From NCBI RefSeq assembly GCF_022267315.1, contig NZ_JAIKLE010000024.1, forward strand, positions 1-64,000: 64,000 nucleotides of DNA, written 5' to 3'. This stretch comes from Maribellus maritimus (GTDB lineage: Bacteria > Bacteroidota > Bacteroidia > Bacteroidales > Prolixibacteraceae). Positions 35,815-44,672 of this stretch are shown one piece after another; the stretch's first letter is position 1, and the number at the start of each line of letters is the position of its first letter. The notes beneath the pieces were generated by a model. It had not been told where the DNA came from, ran no database searches, and was given only the letters and a program-made list of their open reading frames with translations. The translations under genes were made by a program, and so were the position numbers.

Positions 35815-36393
35815 TCACTTTTTTTTCTTCTTCTTTTTCTCAACCGACCATCCAAATTTTCCAATTTTTTTTCCAAGTCCAAAATAATGCCCGTGGCTGT
35901 ATACCAATGGTTTTGCTTTTGAGAAACTAAATGCATTTTTGTCATTCAGAAAAGCATCATCAACAGAAACACTTACAACTTCGGCAATAAACATGTGGTG
36001 CGTACCAAGCTCCACAATGTTTTTCACTTTGCATTCAATATTCACGGGAGATTCTTCAACAATTGGTGCCTTAACCAATTTGGCAGGGGCAGGAGTGAGA
36101 TTCATTTCTTTCCATTTGTTGTACTTTCGACCTGAACGACAGCCGCACCAGTCTGTTGCCCTGGCAAGCTTTTCGGTAGTGAGGTTAATAACAAATTCTC
36201 CCGTTCGTTTAATTATTTCGTATGAATGCCTGCCCGGCCGGACTGAGATGCTGCACATGGGCGGATCGCTGTTAATGGTGCCGGTCCAGGCAATGGTAAT
36301 AATATTGTATTCTTCTTCTTTTTCGCCGCAACTTACCATCACTGCGGGAAGGGGATAAATTATGGTTCCAGGTTTCCAGTACGTTTTTACCAT
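35815..36393 (-). CDS. Flavin reductase-like FMN-binding protein
   Basis: The protein is 192 residues from the ATG at 36393 (MVKTYWKPGTIIYPLPAVMVSCG), the usual start of this family; upstream codons encode a basic, unconserved stretch. It has the split-barrel flavin-reductase pattern (ITIAWTGTINSDPPMCSISVRP, EFVINLTTEKLARATDWCG, HHMFIAEVVSVSVDD). It probably reduces FMN with NAD(P)H or binds FMN for another redox step. The last seven residues are all lysine, an unusual tail arising from an A-rich tract just before the stop. Confidence 0.83.
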   Translation of the reverse strand: MVKTYWKPGTIIYPLPAVMVSCGEKEEEYNIITIAWTGTINSDPPMCSISVRPGRHSYEIIKRTGEFVINLTTEKLARATDWCGCRSGRKYNKWKEMNLTPAPAKLVKAPIVEESPVNIECKVKNIVELGTHHMFIAEVVSVSVDDAFLNDKNAFSFSKAKPLVYSHGHYFGLGKKIGKFGWSVEKKKKKKK

Positions 36394-36511
36394 TGGTTTT
36401 CTTTTTCGTTTAACGACAAAAATATAAAATCGGCGTGAGGATAAAAACCGGGAGCCACGCAACCCAAAGTGATTTTATTTTATCTTTTCAGAACAAAAAG
36501 AAATACGTTTA

Positions 36512-36976
36512 ATGAAATACAGTAAAAATTACTTCTTGATAATGCTGATTCCTTTGTTATTTATTTTCTGCTCCAAGTCAGATGATGAGTTTGGGGAACA
36601 CGGCAGTATTACAATTGAGTTTGGCAACGTTTGTGGCTGGTGCGTAGGGGAAGAGAAAATAATTGTTTCCTCAGTGAAAACAGACTATTATAAAAATATT
36701 CCCTGTGGCGAAAATAAAGGAACAGTTAATAAAACGGACGCAATAACTTCTGATGAATGGAAGGAAATTTCTTCTTCTTTTGATTATAACGATTTTCTTG
36801 AGCTTGAATATGATGAGTGCAACGTTTGTGCCGATGGCTGCGATGAATTTATTATTATCACAAAAAACGGGTCATCTCACGAAATCAGATATACTCCTTC
36901 CGAAGAAATTGAAGGCGTAGAAGAATTAAGACAACTGTTAAATAATAAATTGGAAGACTTAAAAAATTTCGATTAA
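36512..36976 (+). CDS. Cysteine-rich hypothetical lipoprotein
   Basis: The 154-residue protein has a lipoprotein signal ending LFIFC (Cys20) and was not recognised as a known family. Its mature part is acidic and contains clustered cysteines: CGWC near 40-43, one in IPCGE, and CNVCADGC near 105-112. These could form disulfides or bind metal in the periplasm. Its stop overlaps the convergent ispG stop by four bases. It has no apparent operon partner. Confidence 0.55.
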   Translation: MKYSKNYFLIMLIPLLFIFCSKSDDEFGEHGSITIEFGNVCGWCVGEEKIIVSSVKTDYYKNIPCGENKGTVNKTDAITSDEWKEISSSFDYNDFLELEYDECNVCADGCDEFIIITKNGSSHEIRYTPSEEIEGVEELRQLLNNKLEDLKNFD

Positions 36977-38832
36977 TCTTCCGGATCCTGCCAGTCACCG
37001 TTTTCGCGAATCAATAATTCCAGTTCCTCTACAGCATCTTCATATGGAATATTTCTTTTTATGGGTTTTAATCCTTTATAAAGATTCACCCGGTTGTTTC
37101 CGGCACCTACAAAGCCATAATCGGAATCGCCCATTTCACCGGGGCCGTTTACAACACAACCCATAATTCCAATCTTGAGGTGATCAAGATGTTTAAAATG
37201 TGCTTTTATTTTTAATGTAGTTTCGTGCAAATTAAATAATGTGCGGCCGCATCCCGGGCAGGAAATAAATTCTGTTTTTGTTGTTCTCATTCTGCTTGCC
37301 TGCAGAATGCCAAAACTAAGGTCTTTCAATTCGGTAAAAGTAATAATATCACTATCATTTGATATACAGATACCATCACCATACCCATCCAGGAAGAGTC
37401 CGCCAAAATCAACAGAAGCCTTTATTTGAAGGTCTTCCAGGGTTTCTTCGTTGTACCTTCGGTACAGAATTACCGGAACCTTCCATATATGTGTTTCCAG
37501 ACTCATAAAGAAAGCCCTTAATTCTGCCATCGGGTTTTTATTAAAGCTTTCCAGTATAAGTACAGTTTTTCTGGTTTGTTTCAGTTTGGTAATAATTTCG
37601 GGATGTCTGTCCATAAAACGGTCGAATTCCATTTTATTGGTACGGATAAACTTCATTCTTCCCCAGCGAGTACTTTCAAAAAGATATTCTTCGAGCGTAA
37701 TAATCGGGTATTCTTCCCCGTGAATATCCAGAATTTTATTTCCGGAAAGAAAATAATCAGGAATCAATTTTCCCCTTATCGGAATCATTTCCTGTAAACT
37801 GCGATCTCCTAAGTCGGCAACAACCACCGGCAGTTCTTCTCCTCCCATATTTAATACAGGGCGGGTTGATCGTCTTTCGTATTCAAACGGATTTGGCTGA
37901 GCAATTAAAGGAGCAGTTATCGCTTCATGATTTTCGTAGCTTCTTACATGATTGACGAGTTTTAAAGCCACGGGAATTTCCCTCACCGGTCTTTCGGTTA
38001 AAGATACACGCACGGTGTCACCAATCCCGTCTGCAAGTAAAGCTCCAATTCCGACTGCCGATTTTATTCGGCCGTCTTCGCCTTCTCCGGCTTCAGTAAC
38101 TCCAAGATGCAATGGGTATTTTAAGTCTTCCAGTCGCATTTTGTAATTTAACAAACGTACAGTATACACCATTACACGGGTGTTGCTCGACTTGATGGAG
38201 ATAACTACATCGTTAAAATCTACCTTTTTACAGATACGTAGAAACTCCATAACAGACTCAACCATTCCGGAAGGAGTATCTCCAAAACGGCTCATTACCC
38301 TGTCAGATAGTGAACCATGGTTTGTTCCAATTCTTAAAGCGGTATTGTTTTCCTTAAGGATTTTTAAAAACGGGATAAACTGATCTTCAATTTTATGAAG
38401 TTCCTGTTTATATTCTTCGTCGGAATAAATTTTATTGATGAACTGAGCACGTTTATCATAAAAATTTCCAGGGTTAATCCTTACTTTCGAGATGCTTTTA
38501 GCCGCAATCTCGGCCAGTCGCGGATTAAAATGGATATCCGCAATTAGTGGAGTTTTATATCCTCTTTCTGCAAGTTTGTTTTTTATGTTTTTCAGGTTTC
38601 CTGCGTCGGCTATACTTTTAACCGTTACACGCACATAATCTGCTCCTGCTTTGATTAAGCGGATAATTTGCTCAACGATCGCTTCGGTGTCCGATGTATC
38701 GGTATCGGTCATCGTTTGAATTCGGATAGGATTATTTCCACCTACAGGAACACCTCCGATATTTACTTCCCATGTTTTTTGTCTCTCGTAGCGGGTTAAA
38801 TCCTTTATATAATTGAAATTACGATCTTTCAT
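36973..38832 (-). CDS. ispG: 4-hydroxy-3-methylbut-2-enyl diphosphate synthase (long type)
   Basis: This 619-residue protein is the three-domain IspG found in Bacteroidota, Chlamydiae and plants, about 250 residues longer than E. coli IspG because of a domain inserted between barrel and iron-sulfur domain. The barrel shows IRIQTMTDTDTSD and LIADIHFNPRLAEIAA. The iron-sulfur cluster cysteines are in SCPGCGRTLFNL and GIMGCVVNGPGEM near the C-terminus. It performs the penultimate step of the MEP isoprenoid pathway using two electrons at a [4Fe-4S] cluster. Confidence 0.95.
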   Translation of the reverse strand: MKDRNFNYIKDLTRYERQKTWEVNIGGVPVGGNNPIRIQTMTDTDTSDTEAIVEQIIRLIKAGADYVRVTVKSIADAGNLKNIKNKLAERGYKTPLIADIHFNPRLAEIAAKSISKVRINPGNFYDKRAQFINKIYSDEEYKQELHKIEDQFIPFLKILKENNTALRIGTNHGSLSDRVMSRFGDTPSGMVESVMEFLRICKKVDFNDVVISIKSSNTRVMVYTVRLLNYKMRLEDLKYPLHLGVTEAGEGEDGRIKSAVGIGALLADGIGDTVRVSLTERPVREIPVALKLVNHVRSYENHEAITAPLIAQPNPFEYERRSTRPVLNMGGEELPVVVADLGDRSLQEMIPIRGKLIPDYFLSGNKILDIHGEEYPIITLEEYLFESTRWGRMKFIRTNKMEFDRFMDRHPEIITKLKQTRKTVLILESFNKNPMAELRAFFMSLETHIWKVPVILYRRYNEETLEDLQIKASVDFGGLFLDGYGDGICISNDSDIITFTELKDLSFGILQASRMRTTKTEFISCPGCGRTLFNLHETTLKIKAHFKHLDHLKIGIMGCVVNGPGEMGDSDYGFVGAGNNRVNLYKGLKPIKRNIPYEDAVEELELLIRENGDWQDPED

Positions 38833-38921
38833 CTACAAAATCTGTTTTGCTGAACTGCAAATTTAAACTAATGCTTTCAAAATAAAAAGAATCAACTATT
38901 TTTGTTTTCATTTATAAATGT

Positions 38922-39836
38922 ATGACAGTAGAAACGAGCAACATAACAAAATTATTTGGAAAGCAAAAAGCGCTCGATAATGTCAGTATCTCGGTTAAAC
39001 AGGGAGAACTTGTTGGTTTTCTGGGGCCAAATGGCGCAGGAAAGTCGACTCTGATGAAAATTGTAAACGGTTATTTACCTGCTGACTCCGGTGAAGTTTT
39101 TGTGAGTGGGCAGAGGGTTACACCACAAAATATGGAGATCAGACGAAATATTGGTTATCTTCCTGAAAACAACCCGCTTTATACTGAGCTTTATATTAAG
39201 GAGTTTTTAGAAATTACTGCCGGTTTTTACCGAATTTCCAACAAAAAAAAGCGAGTGGACGAGATGATAGAACTAACCGGATTAGGAGAAGAACAACACA
39301 AAAAAATACGGGCACTTTCAAAAGGATATCGCCAGCGTGTAGGATTGGCGCAGGCATTGATTCATAATCCTTCCGTTTTAATTCTTGATGAACCTACAAC
39401 CGGCTTGGATCCTAATCAGCTGGAAGAAATCCGGGGATTGATTCGTGATATCAGCAAAGAAAAAACGGTTATTCTCTCTTCGCATATTATGCAGGAGGTA
39501 GAAGCGGTCTGCAACCGCGTTATCATTATAAATAAAGGAAGGATTGTAGCAAATGGCAGCATCGCTGAAATTAAAAGCGGTAACATGGGGCAGGGGCAGG
39601 TTGTTCTTGCTGAGTTTAATAAAAAAGCCGATGAAGCGAAGCTGGCTGCTGTTCGGGGAGTTAAAAACCTGCAGGCTGAAGAAAATTTTTGGATAATTGA
39701 ATCGGATGGCGAACAGGATATCCGCCCGCTTCTTTTTCAATTTGCTGTTGAGAATAAATTAGTATTGCTGACGCTGCAGGAAAAGCAGCAGAATCTGGAA
39801 AACGTATTTCATCAGTTAACGCAAAATCAGAATTAA
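38922..39836 (+). CDS. gldA: Gliding-motility ABC transporter ATPase GldA
   Basis: The 304-residue ATPase has Walker A GPNGAGKSTLMKI (about 35-46), signature LSKGYRQRVGLAQAL, Walker B VLILDEPTTGLDPNQ and switch histidine SSHIMQEVEAV. The sequence (QKALDNVSISVKQGELVGFLGP) and the 300-residue length fit GldA, partner of permeases GldF and GldG, which are not in this window. In other gliding bacteria gldA also stands apart from gldFG. A generic ABC-2 exporter ATPase is the alternative. It is divergent from ispG. Confidence 0.75.
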   Translation: MTVETSNITKLFGKQKALDNVSISVKQGELVGFLGPNGAGKSTLMKIVNGYLPADSGEVFVSGQRVTPQNMEIRRNIGYLPENNPLYTELYIKEFLEITAGFYRISNKKKRVDEMIELTGLGEEQHKKIRALSKGYRQRVGLAQALIHNPSVLILDEPTTGLDPNQLEEIRGLIRDISKEKTVILSSHIMQEVEAVCNRVIIINKGRIVANGSIAEIKSGNMGQGQVVLAEFNKKADEAKLAAVRGVKNLQAEENFWIIESDGEQDIRPLLFQFAVENKLVLLTLQEKQQNLENVFHQLTQNQN

Positions 39837-39895
39837 GTCTTCTGCAATATGGTTTGCAGAGGTATTGATTGTTCCGCCAGTATTAACGCATTGTT

Positions 39896-40900
39896 ATGAA
39901 TCATGAAATTTCGGTTGTACTTCCGTTTTTTAATGCTGAAAATACATTGAAAAGGGCCATTGAAAGTATCCTTAACCAAAGATATCTTGATTTTGAACTG
40001 CTGCTGGTTGATAATCTTTCAACCGATGGAAGCATACAAATTGCCCGAAAATTTGCATCAGAAGATAAACGAATCAGGCTTTTGAAAGAATCCAAGCCCG
40101 GAGTTGCAAATGCCATGAATTGCGGACTTCAAAATTCTCGTGGCAGCGTTGTTGCCCGAATGGATGCCGATGACGTTTCTTCCCCAAATCGATTGGAAAA
40201 GCAACTGCAATTTTTGAGAGAAAATCCTGATATTGGGCTGGTTGGCTCAACCGTAAGATATTTTCCACACAATAAAAACACGGTGGGGTTTAAACGTTTT
40301 GTCAGGTGGGTAAATTCGTTTTGTTCTCCTGTACAAATTGAGTTAAACCGTTTTGTGGAGATTCCGGTTGTCAACCCGACAATCATGTTTCGAAGAGAAA
40401 TTTTTGAAAAGTATGGTGGATGTATTCACGGTGATTTCCCGGAAGATTATGAAATGCAACTTCGTTACCTGGAGACGGGAATTAAAATGGCAAAAATAGA
40501 AGAGCCACTGCTGGAGTGGCATGACTATACCACTCGTTTGACTCGCACTGATGAACGATATTCAACAGATGCTTTTTTCAAAGTCAAGGCAAGATATTTC
40601 AAAAAGTGGTCAGAAAAAAATAATCCTTTTCATCCTGTAATTTGGGTGTGGGGAGCGGGACGAAAAACAAGGCAACGGGCAAAACTTTTGGAAAAAGAAG
40701 GGTTGAGTATAGAAGGTTTTATTGATGTTGTAAAATCAAAAACTTCTGTGAAAAAAGTTTTGCACTTTGAAGAAATTCCCAACTCCCGGAGAATGTTTGT
40801 TGTTTCATTGGTTACAAATCCCGGCGCAGGTCAGCAAATCAAGGAATTTCTGAAAAAAAGAAATTATATTGAAGGCGAAGATTTTATTTTGATGGGGTAA
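39896..40900 (+). CDS. Family 2 glycosyltransferase
   Basis: The 334-residue GT-A enzyme shows SVVLPFFNAENTLKRAIESIL at the N-terminus, DNLSTDGS, and the DxD nucleotide-sugar motif in VARMDADDVSSPNRLEKQ (about 83-100). HGDFPEDYEMQLRYLE follows in the acceptor half. The final 110 residues have a basic region and a beta-alpha tail (VWVWGAGRKTRQRAKLLEK) that looks like a small nucleotide-binding add-on. It probably transfers a sugar to a surface polysaccharide or lipid. It follows gldA by 59 bases. Confidence 0.83.
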   Translation: MNHEISVVLPFFNAENTLKRAIESILNQRYLDFELLLVDNLSTDGSIQIARKFASEDKRIRLLKESKPGVANAMNCGLQNSRGSVVARMDADDVSSPNRLEKQLQFLRENPDIGLVGSTVRYFPHNKNTVGFKRFVRWVNSFCSPVQIELNRFVEIPVVNPTIMFRREIFEKYGGCIHGDFPEDYEMQLRYLETGIKMAKIEEPLLEWHDYTTRLTRTDERYSTDAFFKVKARYFKKWSEKNNPFHPVIWVWGAGRKTRQRAKLLEKEGLSIEGFIDVVKSKTSVKKVLHFEEIPNSRRMFVVSLVTNPGAGQQIKEFLKKRNYIEGEDFILMG

Positions 40901-40902
40901 TT

Positions 40903-41763
40903 TTATAACCTATCGAAATATTTTACTACCTCTCCGGTTTGAGTATCAATATACACCGCAATAGTATACCCCGCATAAGGTATTTCAACGGTATAAACAA
41001 TCCAACAATCTCTGATTTCGAATTGATTGTTATTTTTTATTTTTAACAACAAAGAATAAGAGCTATAATTTTCTTTTGATTCCCAAATATTTCTTCCGGT
41101 TTGTTTCAAAATTTCTCTGTATGCAATACCCAACGCGTCACCTTCGCTATAAATTTTGTCTTTCGGAACGACTATTTTTGAGAGCCAGTTTCCCTGAATT
41201 TTTATTGAACTTTTATTAATGTTGAAATCGAAAGATATTTCAACTCCATCAAGAATTTTTTCATCAAATTGATTTTCTGTTAAATAGAATTTGTATCTAA
41301 TATCTCTCATGTAGTCTTCAAAGTATCCTTTTTCTTTTGCATTTTCCATGCCTTCATAAAAAGAGCGTATTCCAACTTTGGTGGCTCTGGGAATAGAATT
41401 GGTGGCAAGAATCTGAATTTGATTCTCATAGTCAAAGGTCATTTCTTCAGGGATTCCTAAAAACTCATGGTACATGGATACCAAAGTATCAATTTTATTT
41501 GTTACTAAGTCTTTTGTAATTGAATCAACATTTATTAATGGAATCTCACCTTCCGCGAATCCATATTCATTCAAAATCAAACCCCCATAAATATTTATTT
41601 TTTGGAAATCATCATTTCTTTCGGCCCATTCAGACTGTGATAACGGTTTGTAGGTAGTTGGATAACTTGGATCAGGAAGAGGTTTGGGCTCTGATTCTTC
41701 CTGGCAGCTAAAGAAAGTTAGTACTGAAAGAACCAGAACAAAAAGATTTATTTTTGCATTCAT
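40903..41763 (-). CDS. Hypothetical lipoprotein with PepSY-like C-terminus
   Basis: The 286-residue protein has a lipoprotein signal (lipobox TFFSC, Cys20) and a proline-rich linker (EPKPLPDPSYPTTYKP). The last 40 residues (CWIVYTVEIPYAGYTIAVYIDTQTGEVVKYFDRL, shown here as two overlapping motifs IPYAGYTIAV and DTQTGEVVKYF) resemble a PepSY-type strand pair. The middle was not recognised. It may be a periplasmic inhibitor or binding lipoprotein, but no function can be assigned. Its stop is 2 bases from the convergent glycosyltransferase stop. Confidence 0.55.
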   Translation of the reverse strand: MNAKINLFVLVLSVLTFFSCQEESEPKPLPDPSYPTTYKPLSQSEWAERNDDFQKINIYGGLILNEYGFAEGEIPLINVDSITKDLVTNKIDTLVSMYHEFLGIPEEMTFDYENQIQILATNSIPRATKVGIRSFYEGMENAKEKGYFEDYMRDIRYKFYLTENQFDEKILDGVEISFDFNINKSSIKIQGNWLSKIVVPKDKIYSEGDALGIAYREILKQTGRNIWESKENYSSYSLLLKIKNNNQFEIRDCWIVYTVEIPYAGYTIAVYIDTQTGEVVKYFDRL

Positions 41764-41994
41764 TGAGCGCGTGGTTTAAAAGATTAATCAATCAAATGTA
41801 ATTAATATCAGGATCGCAAAATGAAAGGAAGGGTTGTTTTTAAGCATTGTTTATTTGGAATGTAAAAAATATAATTCCTTGCTATATGAAGTTATTCTGT
41901 TTGTTTTTAGGTAGTTGCATTTTGTTTGTTTGGATTTTAAAAGAATGTCATTTAAAAAGATTCTAAATAACTTTTTTATTAAAAATAACTGTCG

Positions 41995-42002
41995 TATTTT
42001 TG
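41995..42002 (+). promoter_or_regulatory. -7 box of the metK promoter
   Basis: TATTTTTG matches the TAnnTTTG consensus exactly and would start transcription near 42009, just before the riboswitch. The -33 region about 20 bases upstream is a T-rich CTTTTTT rather than a clean TTTG. Confidence 0.55.
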
Positions 42003-42007
42003 CTAAC

Positions 42008-42070
42008 GCTACGTGGAAAGATTTGAGATTGATTGCAACCACTGAAAAAAATGCTAAAGCAATCGTGCTT
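42008..42070 (+). ncRNA. SAM-II-like riboswitch in the metK leader
   Basis: The segment forms an H-type pseudoknot. GTGG (42013-42016) pairs with CCAC (42039-42042), and GATTGC inside that loop (42031-42036) pairs with GCAATC (42059-42064). The SAM-II core bases are present in order: GATTT (42020-42024), TTGCA (42033-42037), an A-rich stretch, then GCTAAA (42053-42058). SAM-II RNAs bind S-adenosylmethionine and turn down methionine or SAM genes. Here the gene 90 bases downstream is SAM synthetase. A T-run follows, so attenuation is possible. Confidence 0.8.
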
Positions 42071-42159
42071 TTTTTCAATTTTTCAATCAACACATCCCGG
42101 AGCCCAAATAGTAAATTGTTTAACAAAGCTGATATGTTCAGTAAAAAAACTAGGGATTT

Positions 42160-43413
42160 ATGAGTTATTTATTTACAAGTGAGTCGGTTTCAGAAGGTCA
42201 TCCTGACAAGGTTTCCGACCAGATTTCAGACGCAATGTTGGATCAGTTTTTATCATTCGACCCGGATTCGAAGGTAGCTGTTGAAACATTGGTAACCACC
42301 GGACAGGTTGTGGTTGCGGGCGAGGTAAAATCGCAAACTTATGTCGATGTGCAGGAAGTTGCACGCGGAGTAATTAACAAAATTGGTTATACTAAAGGAG
42401 AGTATCGTTTTGAAGGTGATTCCTGCGGTGTTCTGGTGGCTATTCACGAACAAAGCCCCGACATCAACCGGGGAGTTGACAAAGAGGATAGAAAAGACCA
42501 GGGAGCAGGCGATCAGGGGATGATGTTTGGTTATGCCTGCAAGGATACCGATAATTACATGCCGCTTCCGTTGGAACTGTCGCACTTGATTTTGCAGGAA
42601 CTGGCGGTTATTCGCAGAGAAGAAAAAGAGATGACTTATCTCCGACCGGATTCAAAATCGCAGGTAACCATTGAATACACTGACGATAACGAACCGGTAA
42701 AAGTTCATACGATTGTAGTTTCAACTCAACACGATGAGTTTGACACAGATGAACCAATGCTGGCAAAAATCAGGGAAGATGTAATTAACATTTTGATTCC
42801 CCGTGTAAAAGCCAAGTTACCCGAACGTGTTCAGGCCTTGTTTGGCGACGATATTATTTATCATGTCAATCCAACCGGAAAATTTGTAATAGGTGGTCCG
42901 CATGGAGATACCGGTTTAACCGGACGAAAAATTATAGTTGATACGTATGGTGGGCGGGGAGCTCACGGCGGTGGTGCTTTTTCCGGTAAAGACCCGTCAA
43001 AAGTTGACCGCTCAGCGGCGTATGCATCGCGTCATATTGCAAAAAATTTAGTGGCTGCCGGAGTTGCCGATGAAATTCTGGTACAATTGGCCTATGCAAT
43101 TGGTGTTGCTCAACCTGTAGGAGTTTATGTAAATACTTACGGGAGAAAAAATATTTCACTTTCTGACGGTGAAATTGCTGAAAAAGTGAAAACAATTTTC
43201 GATCTTCGGCCTGCCGCAATTGAAGAAAGACTTAAGTTGCGTAACCCGATTTATTCGGAAACAGCGGCCTATGGTCATATGGGGAGGGTTCCCACAGTGG
43301 TGAAAAAAACGTTTGAGTCGCCCTATAACGGGAAAGTTGAACTGGAAGTAGAGCTTTTTACATGGGAAAAGCTTGATTTTGTTGATGCTATTAAAGAAGC
43401 TTTCGGGATTTAA
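42160..43413 (+). CDS. metK: S-adenosylmethionine synthetase
   Basis: The 417-residue enzyme makes S-adenosylmethionine from methionine and ATP. Landmarks are the N-terminal [21 protein letters not shown] (5-25), the methionine-loop motif [13 protein letters not shown] (about 117-129), and the phosphate-binding motif [19 protein letters not shown] (about 269-287). It is preceded by a SAM-II-like riboswitch, so its own product probably represses it, and is followed by a strong terminator, making it a single-gene unit. Confidence 0.97.
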   Translation: MSYLFTSESVSEGHPDKVSDQISDAMLDQFLSFDPDSKVAVETLVTTGQVVVAGEVKSQTYVDVQEVARGVINKIGYTKGEYRFEGDSCGVLVAIHEQSPDINRGVDKEDRKDQGAGDQGMMFGYACKDTDNYMPLPLELSHLILQELAVIRREEKEMTYLRPDSKSQVTIEYTDDNEPVKVHTIVVSTQHDEFDTDEPMLAKIREDVINILIPRVKAKLPERVQALFGDDIIYHVNPTGKFVIGGPHGDTGLTGRKIIVDTYGGRGAHGGGAFSGKDPSKVDRSAAYASRHIAKNLVAAGVADEILVQLAYAIGVAQPVGVYVNTYGRKNISLSDGEIAEKVKTIFDLRPAAIEERLKLRNPIYSETAAYGHMGRVPTVVKKTFESPYNGKVELEVELFTWEKLDFVDAIKEAFGI

Positions 43414-43442
43414 TTTCGAGGGTAGTATTAGTAATACGCTCT

Positions 43443-43476
43443 AAGGCGGTCTGTCGGTTGACAGATCGCCTTTTTT
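43443..43476 (+). terminator. Intrinsic terminator after metK
   Basis: AAGGCGGTCTGTC pairs with GACAGATCGCCTT (13 pairs, one G-T) across a GGTT loop, followed by a T tract. It lies 30 bases after the metK stop. Confidence 0.9.
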
Positions 43477-43562
43477 ATAAAAACGGCCTGTTTAATGTAA
43501 CTTCTTTTTTCTTCAATCGAATAAATAAATGAAAACAACAGTTCAACTTAAAGCCAAAAGTC

Positions 43563-44672
43563 ATGGAAGAAAAACTGGTTACAATTGTGGTGTTGCCGTA
43601 TTCCAAAGCGCATATTTTAAAAACGCGGTTGGAGGCAAAAAAAATAGACTGTGTTCTTGAAAATCTGAATTGGGTGGGAGGCACAATTTCGTATTCAACA
43701 AGTGTAAAAGTGTTGGAAAAAGATGTGCCGAAAGCTATGCCTGTTCTGGATAATTTGCTTGGAACAAAAGCTACTTCACCTGAACCGGTGCAGGATAAAA
43801 AGGAAAGGCACGTTTTGGTTCCCATTGATTTTTCTCTCAATTCTGAAAAAGCCGGTAAAATGGCTTATAATATTGCCAGTCATCTGGGAATTAAAATCGT
43901 GTTTCTGCACTGTTATATCAATCCCCTGATTCATTCCATTCCGTTTAGTGATGTGTACGCCTATGATCCTACTCTGTTGGTGAAAATGGAATATGCGGAA
44001 AAAGATGCCAATAAACAATTTGAGCAATTTATTGGCAAACTCTCAAAATCGCTTGGAAAGGAAAAGTGGAATGAGGTTGCTTCGGAATTTATCATTAAGT
44101 CGGGTTATCCGGATGAAGATATTCTTGCATATGCAGAAAAACATCAGTCACAATTGATTGTGATGGGACGTGGCGGAACCTCTGATGTTGCAGAAACAGT
44201 AGGCAGTGTGGCTGTTTATGTTATCTACAATGCGCGTGTTCCGGTTTTGGTTGTTCCCGAATACTCAAAAACAAAAGAATTGAAAGATTTTTCAAAAGTT
44301 TTGTATGCTACCAATTTTGATGAAAAAGATTTTGTGGTGGTTGACAAGTTGTTGGAATTACTCAAACCTTTTGATGTAAAACTGCTTTGTGCTCATGTAG
44401 GTCAGCCTAAAGGGAATGGATGGGATTTGGCGCGATTGGAAGGAATGAAAGATATTCTTCAGAAAAAGTATGAAAAGAAGGACTTTGAGTGTAAACTGCT
44501 TATGGGGAATGATGTTTTGGGGGCACTGCAAAAAGTAATTGATGAAGAAAAAGTTGATATTTTATCACTGACGACACACAAACGAAATATGATTTCGAGG
44601 TTGTTTAATCCGAGTTTTGCACGCGAAATGGTATTTCACACTAAAACGCCGTTGCTTGTTTTTCATGCTTAG
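43563..44672 (+). CDS. Tandem universal stress protein with N-terminal signal-transducing-like domain
   Basis: The 369-residue protein has a small N-terminal domain (about 1-70, LVTIVVLPYSKAHILKTRLEA) resembling the putative signal-transducing DUF2007 type, then two universal stress protein domains (about 83-235 and 240-369). The first carries VLVPIDFSLNSEKAGKMA and the ATP-binding-type glycine motif VMGRGGTSDVAETVGSVA. The second is more degenerate. Such proteins respond to starvation or oxygen stress in the cytoplasm. The stop overlaps the convergent epimerase gene by four bases. Confidence 0.8.
   Translation: MEEKLVTIVVLPYSKAHILKTRLEAKKIDCVLENLNWVGGTISYSTSVKVLEKDVPKAMPVLDNLLGTKATSPEPVQDKKERHVLVPIDFSLNSEKAGKMAYNIASHLGIKIVFLHCYINPLIHSIPFSDVYAYDPTLLVKMEYAEKDANKQFEQFIGKLSKSLGKEKWNEVASEFIIKSGYPDEDILAYAEKHQSQLIVMGRGGTSDVAETVGSVAVYVIYNARVPVLVVPEYSKTKELKDFSKVLYATNFDEKDFVVVDKLLELLKPFDVKLLCAHVGQPKGNGWDLARLEGMKDILQKKYEKKDFECKLLMGNDVLGALQKVIDEEKVDILSLTTHKRNMISRLFNPSFAREMVFHTKTPLLVFHA

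Noticed and set aside
35815-35840. Poly-lysine tail of the flavin reductase as a functional membrane or nucleic-acid anchor
   Set aside because: It is encoded by an A/G-rich tract directly before the stop and could simply reflect tract expansion; nothing supports a role.
41851-42163. Two overlapping small reading frames, one per strand, before metK
   Set aside because: They cover the promoter and the SAM-II-like RNA, have low-complexity composition and mutually conflict, so they are read as chance frames.
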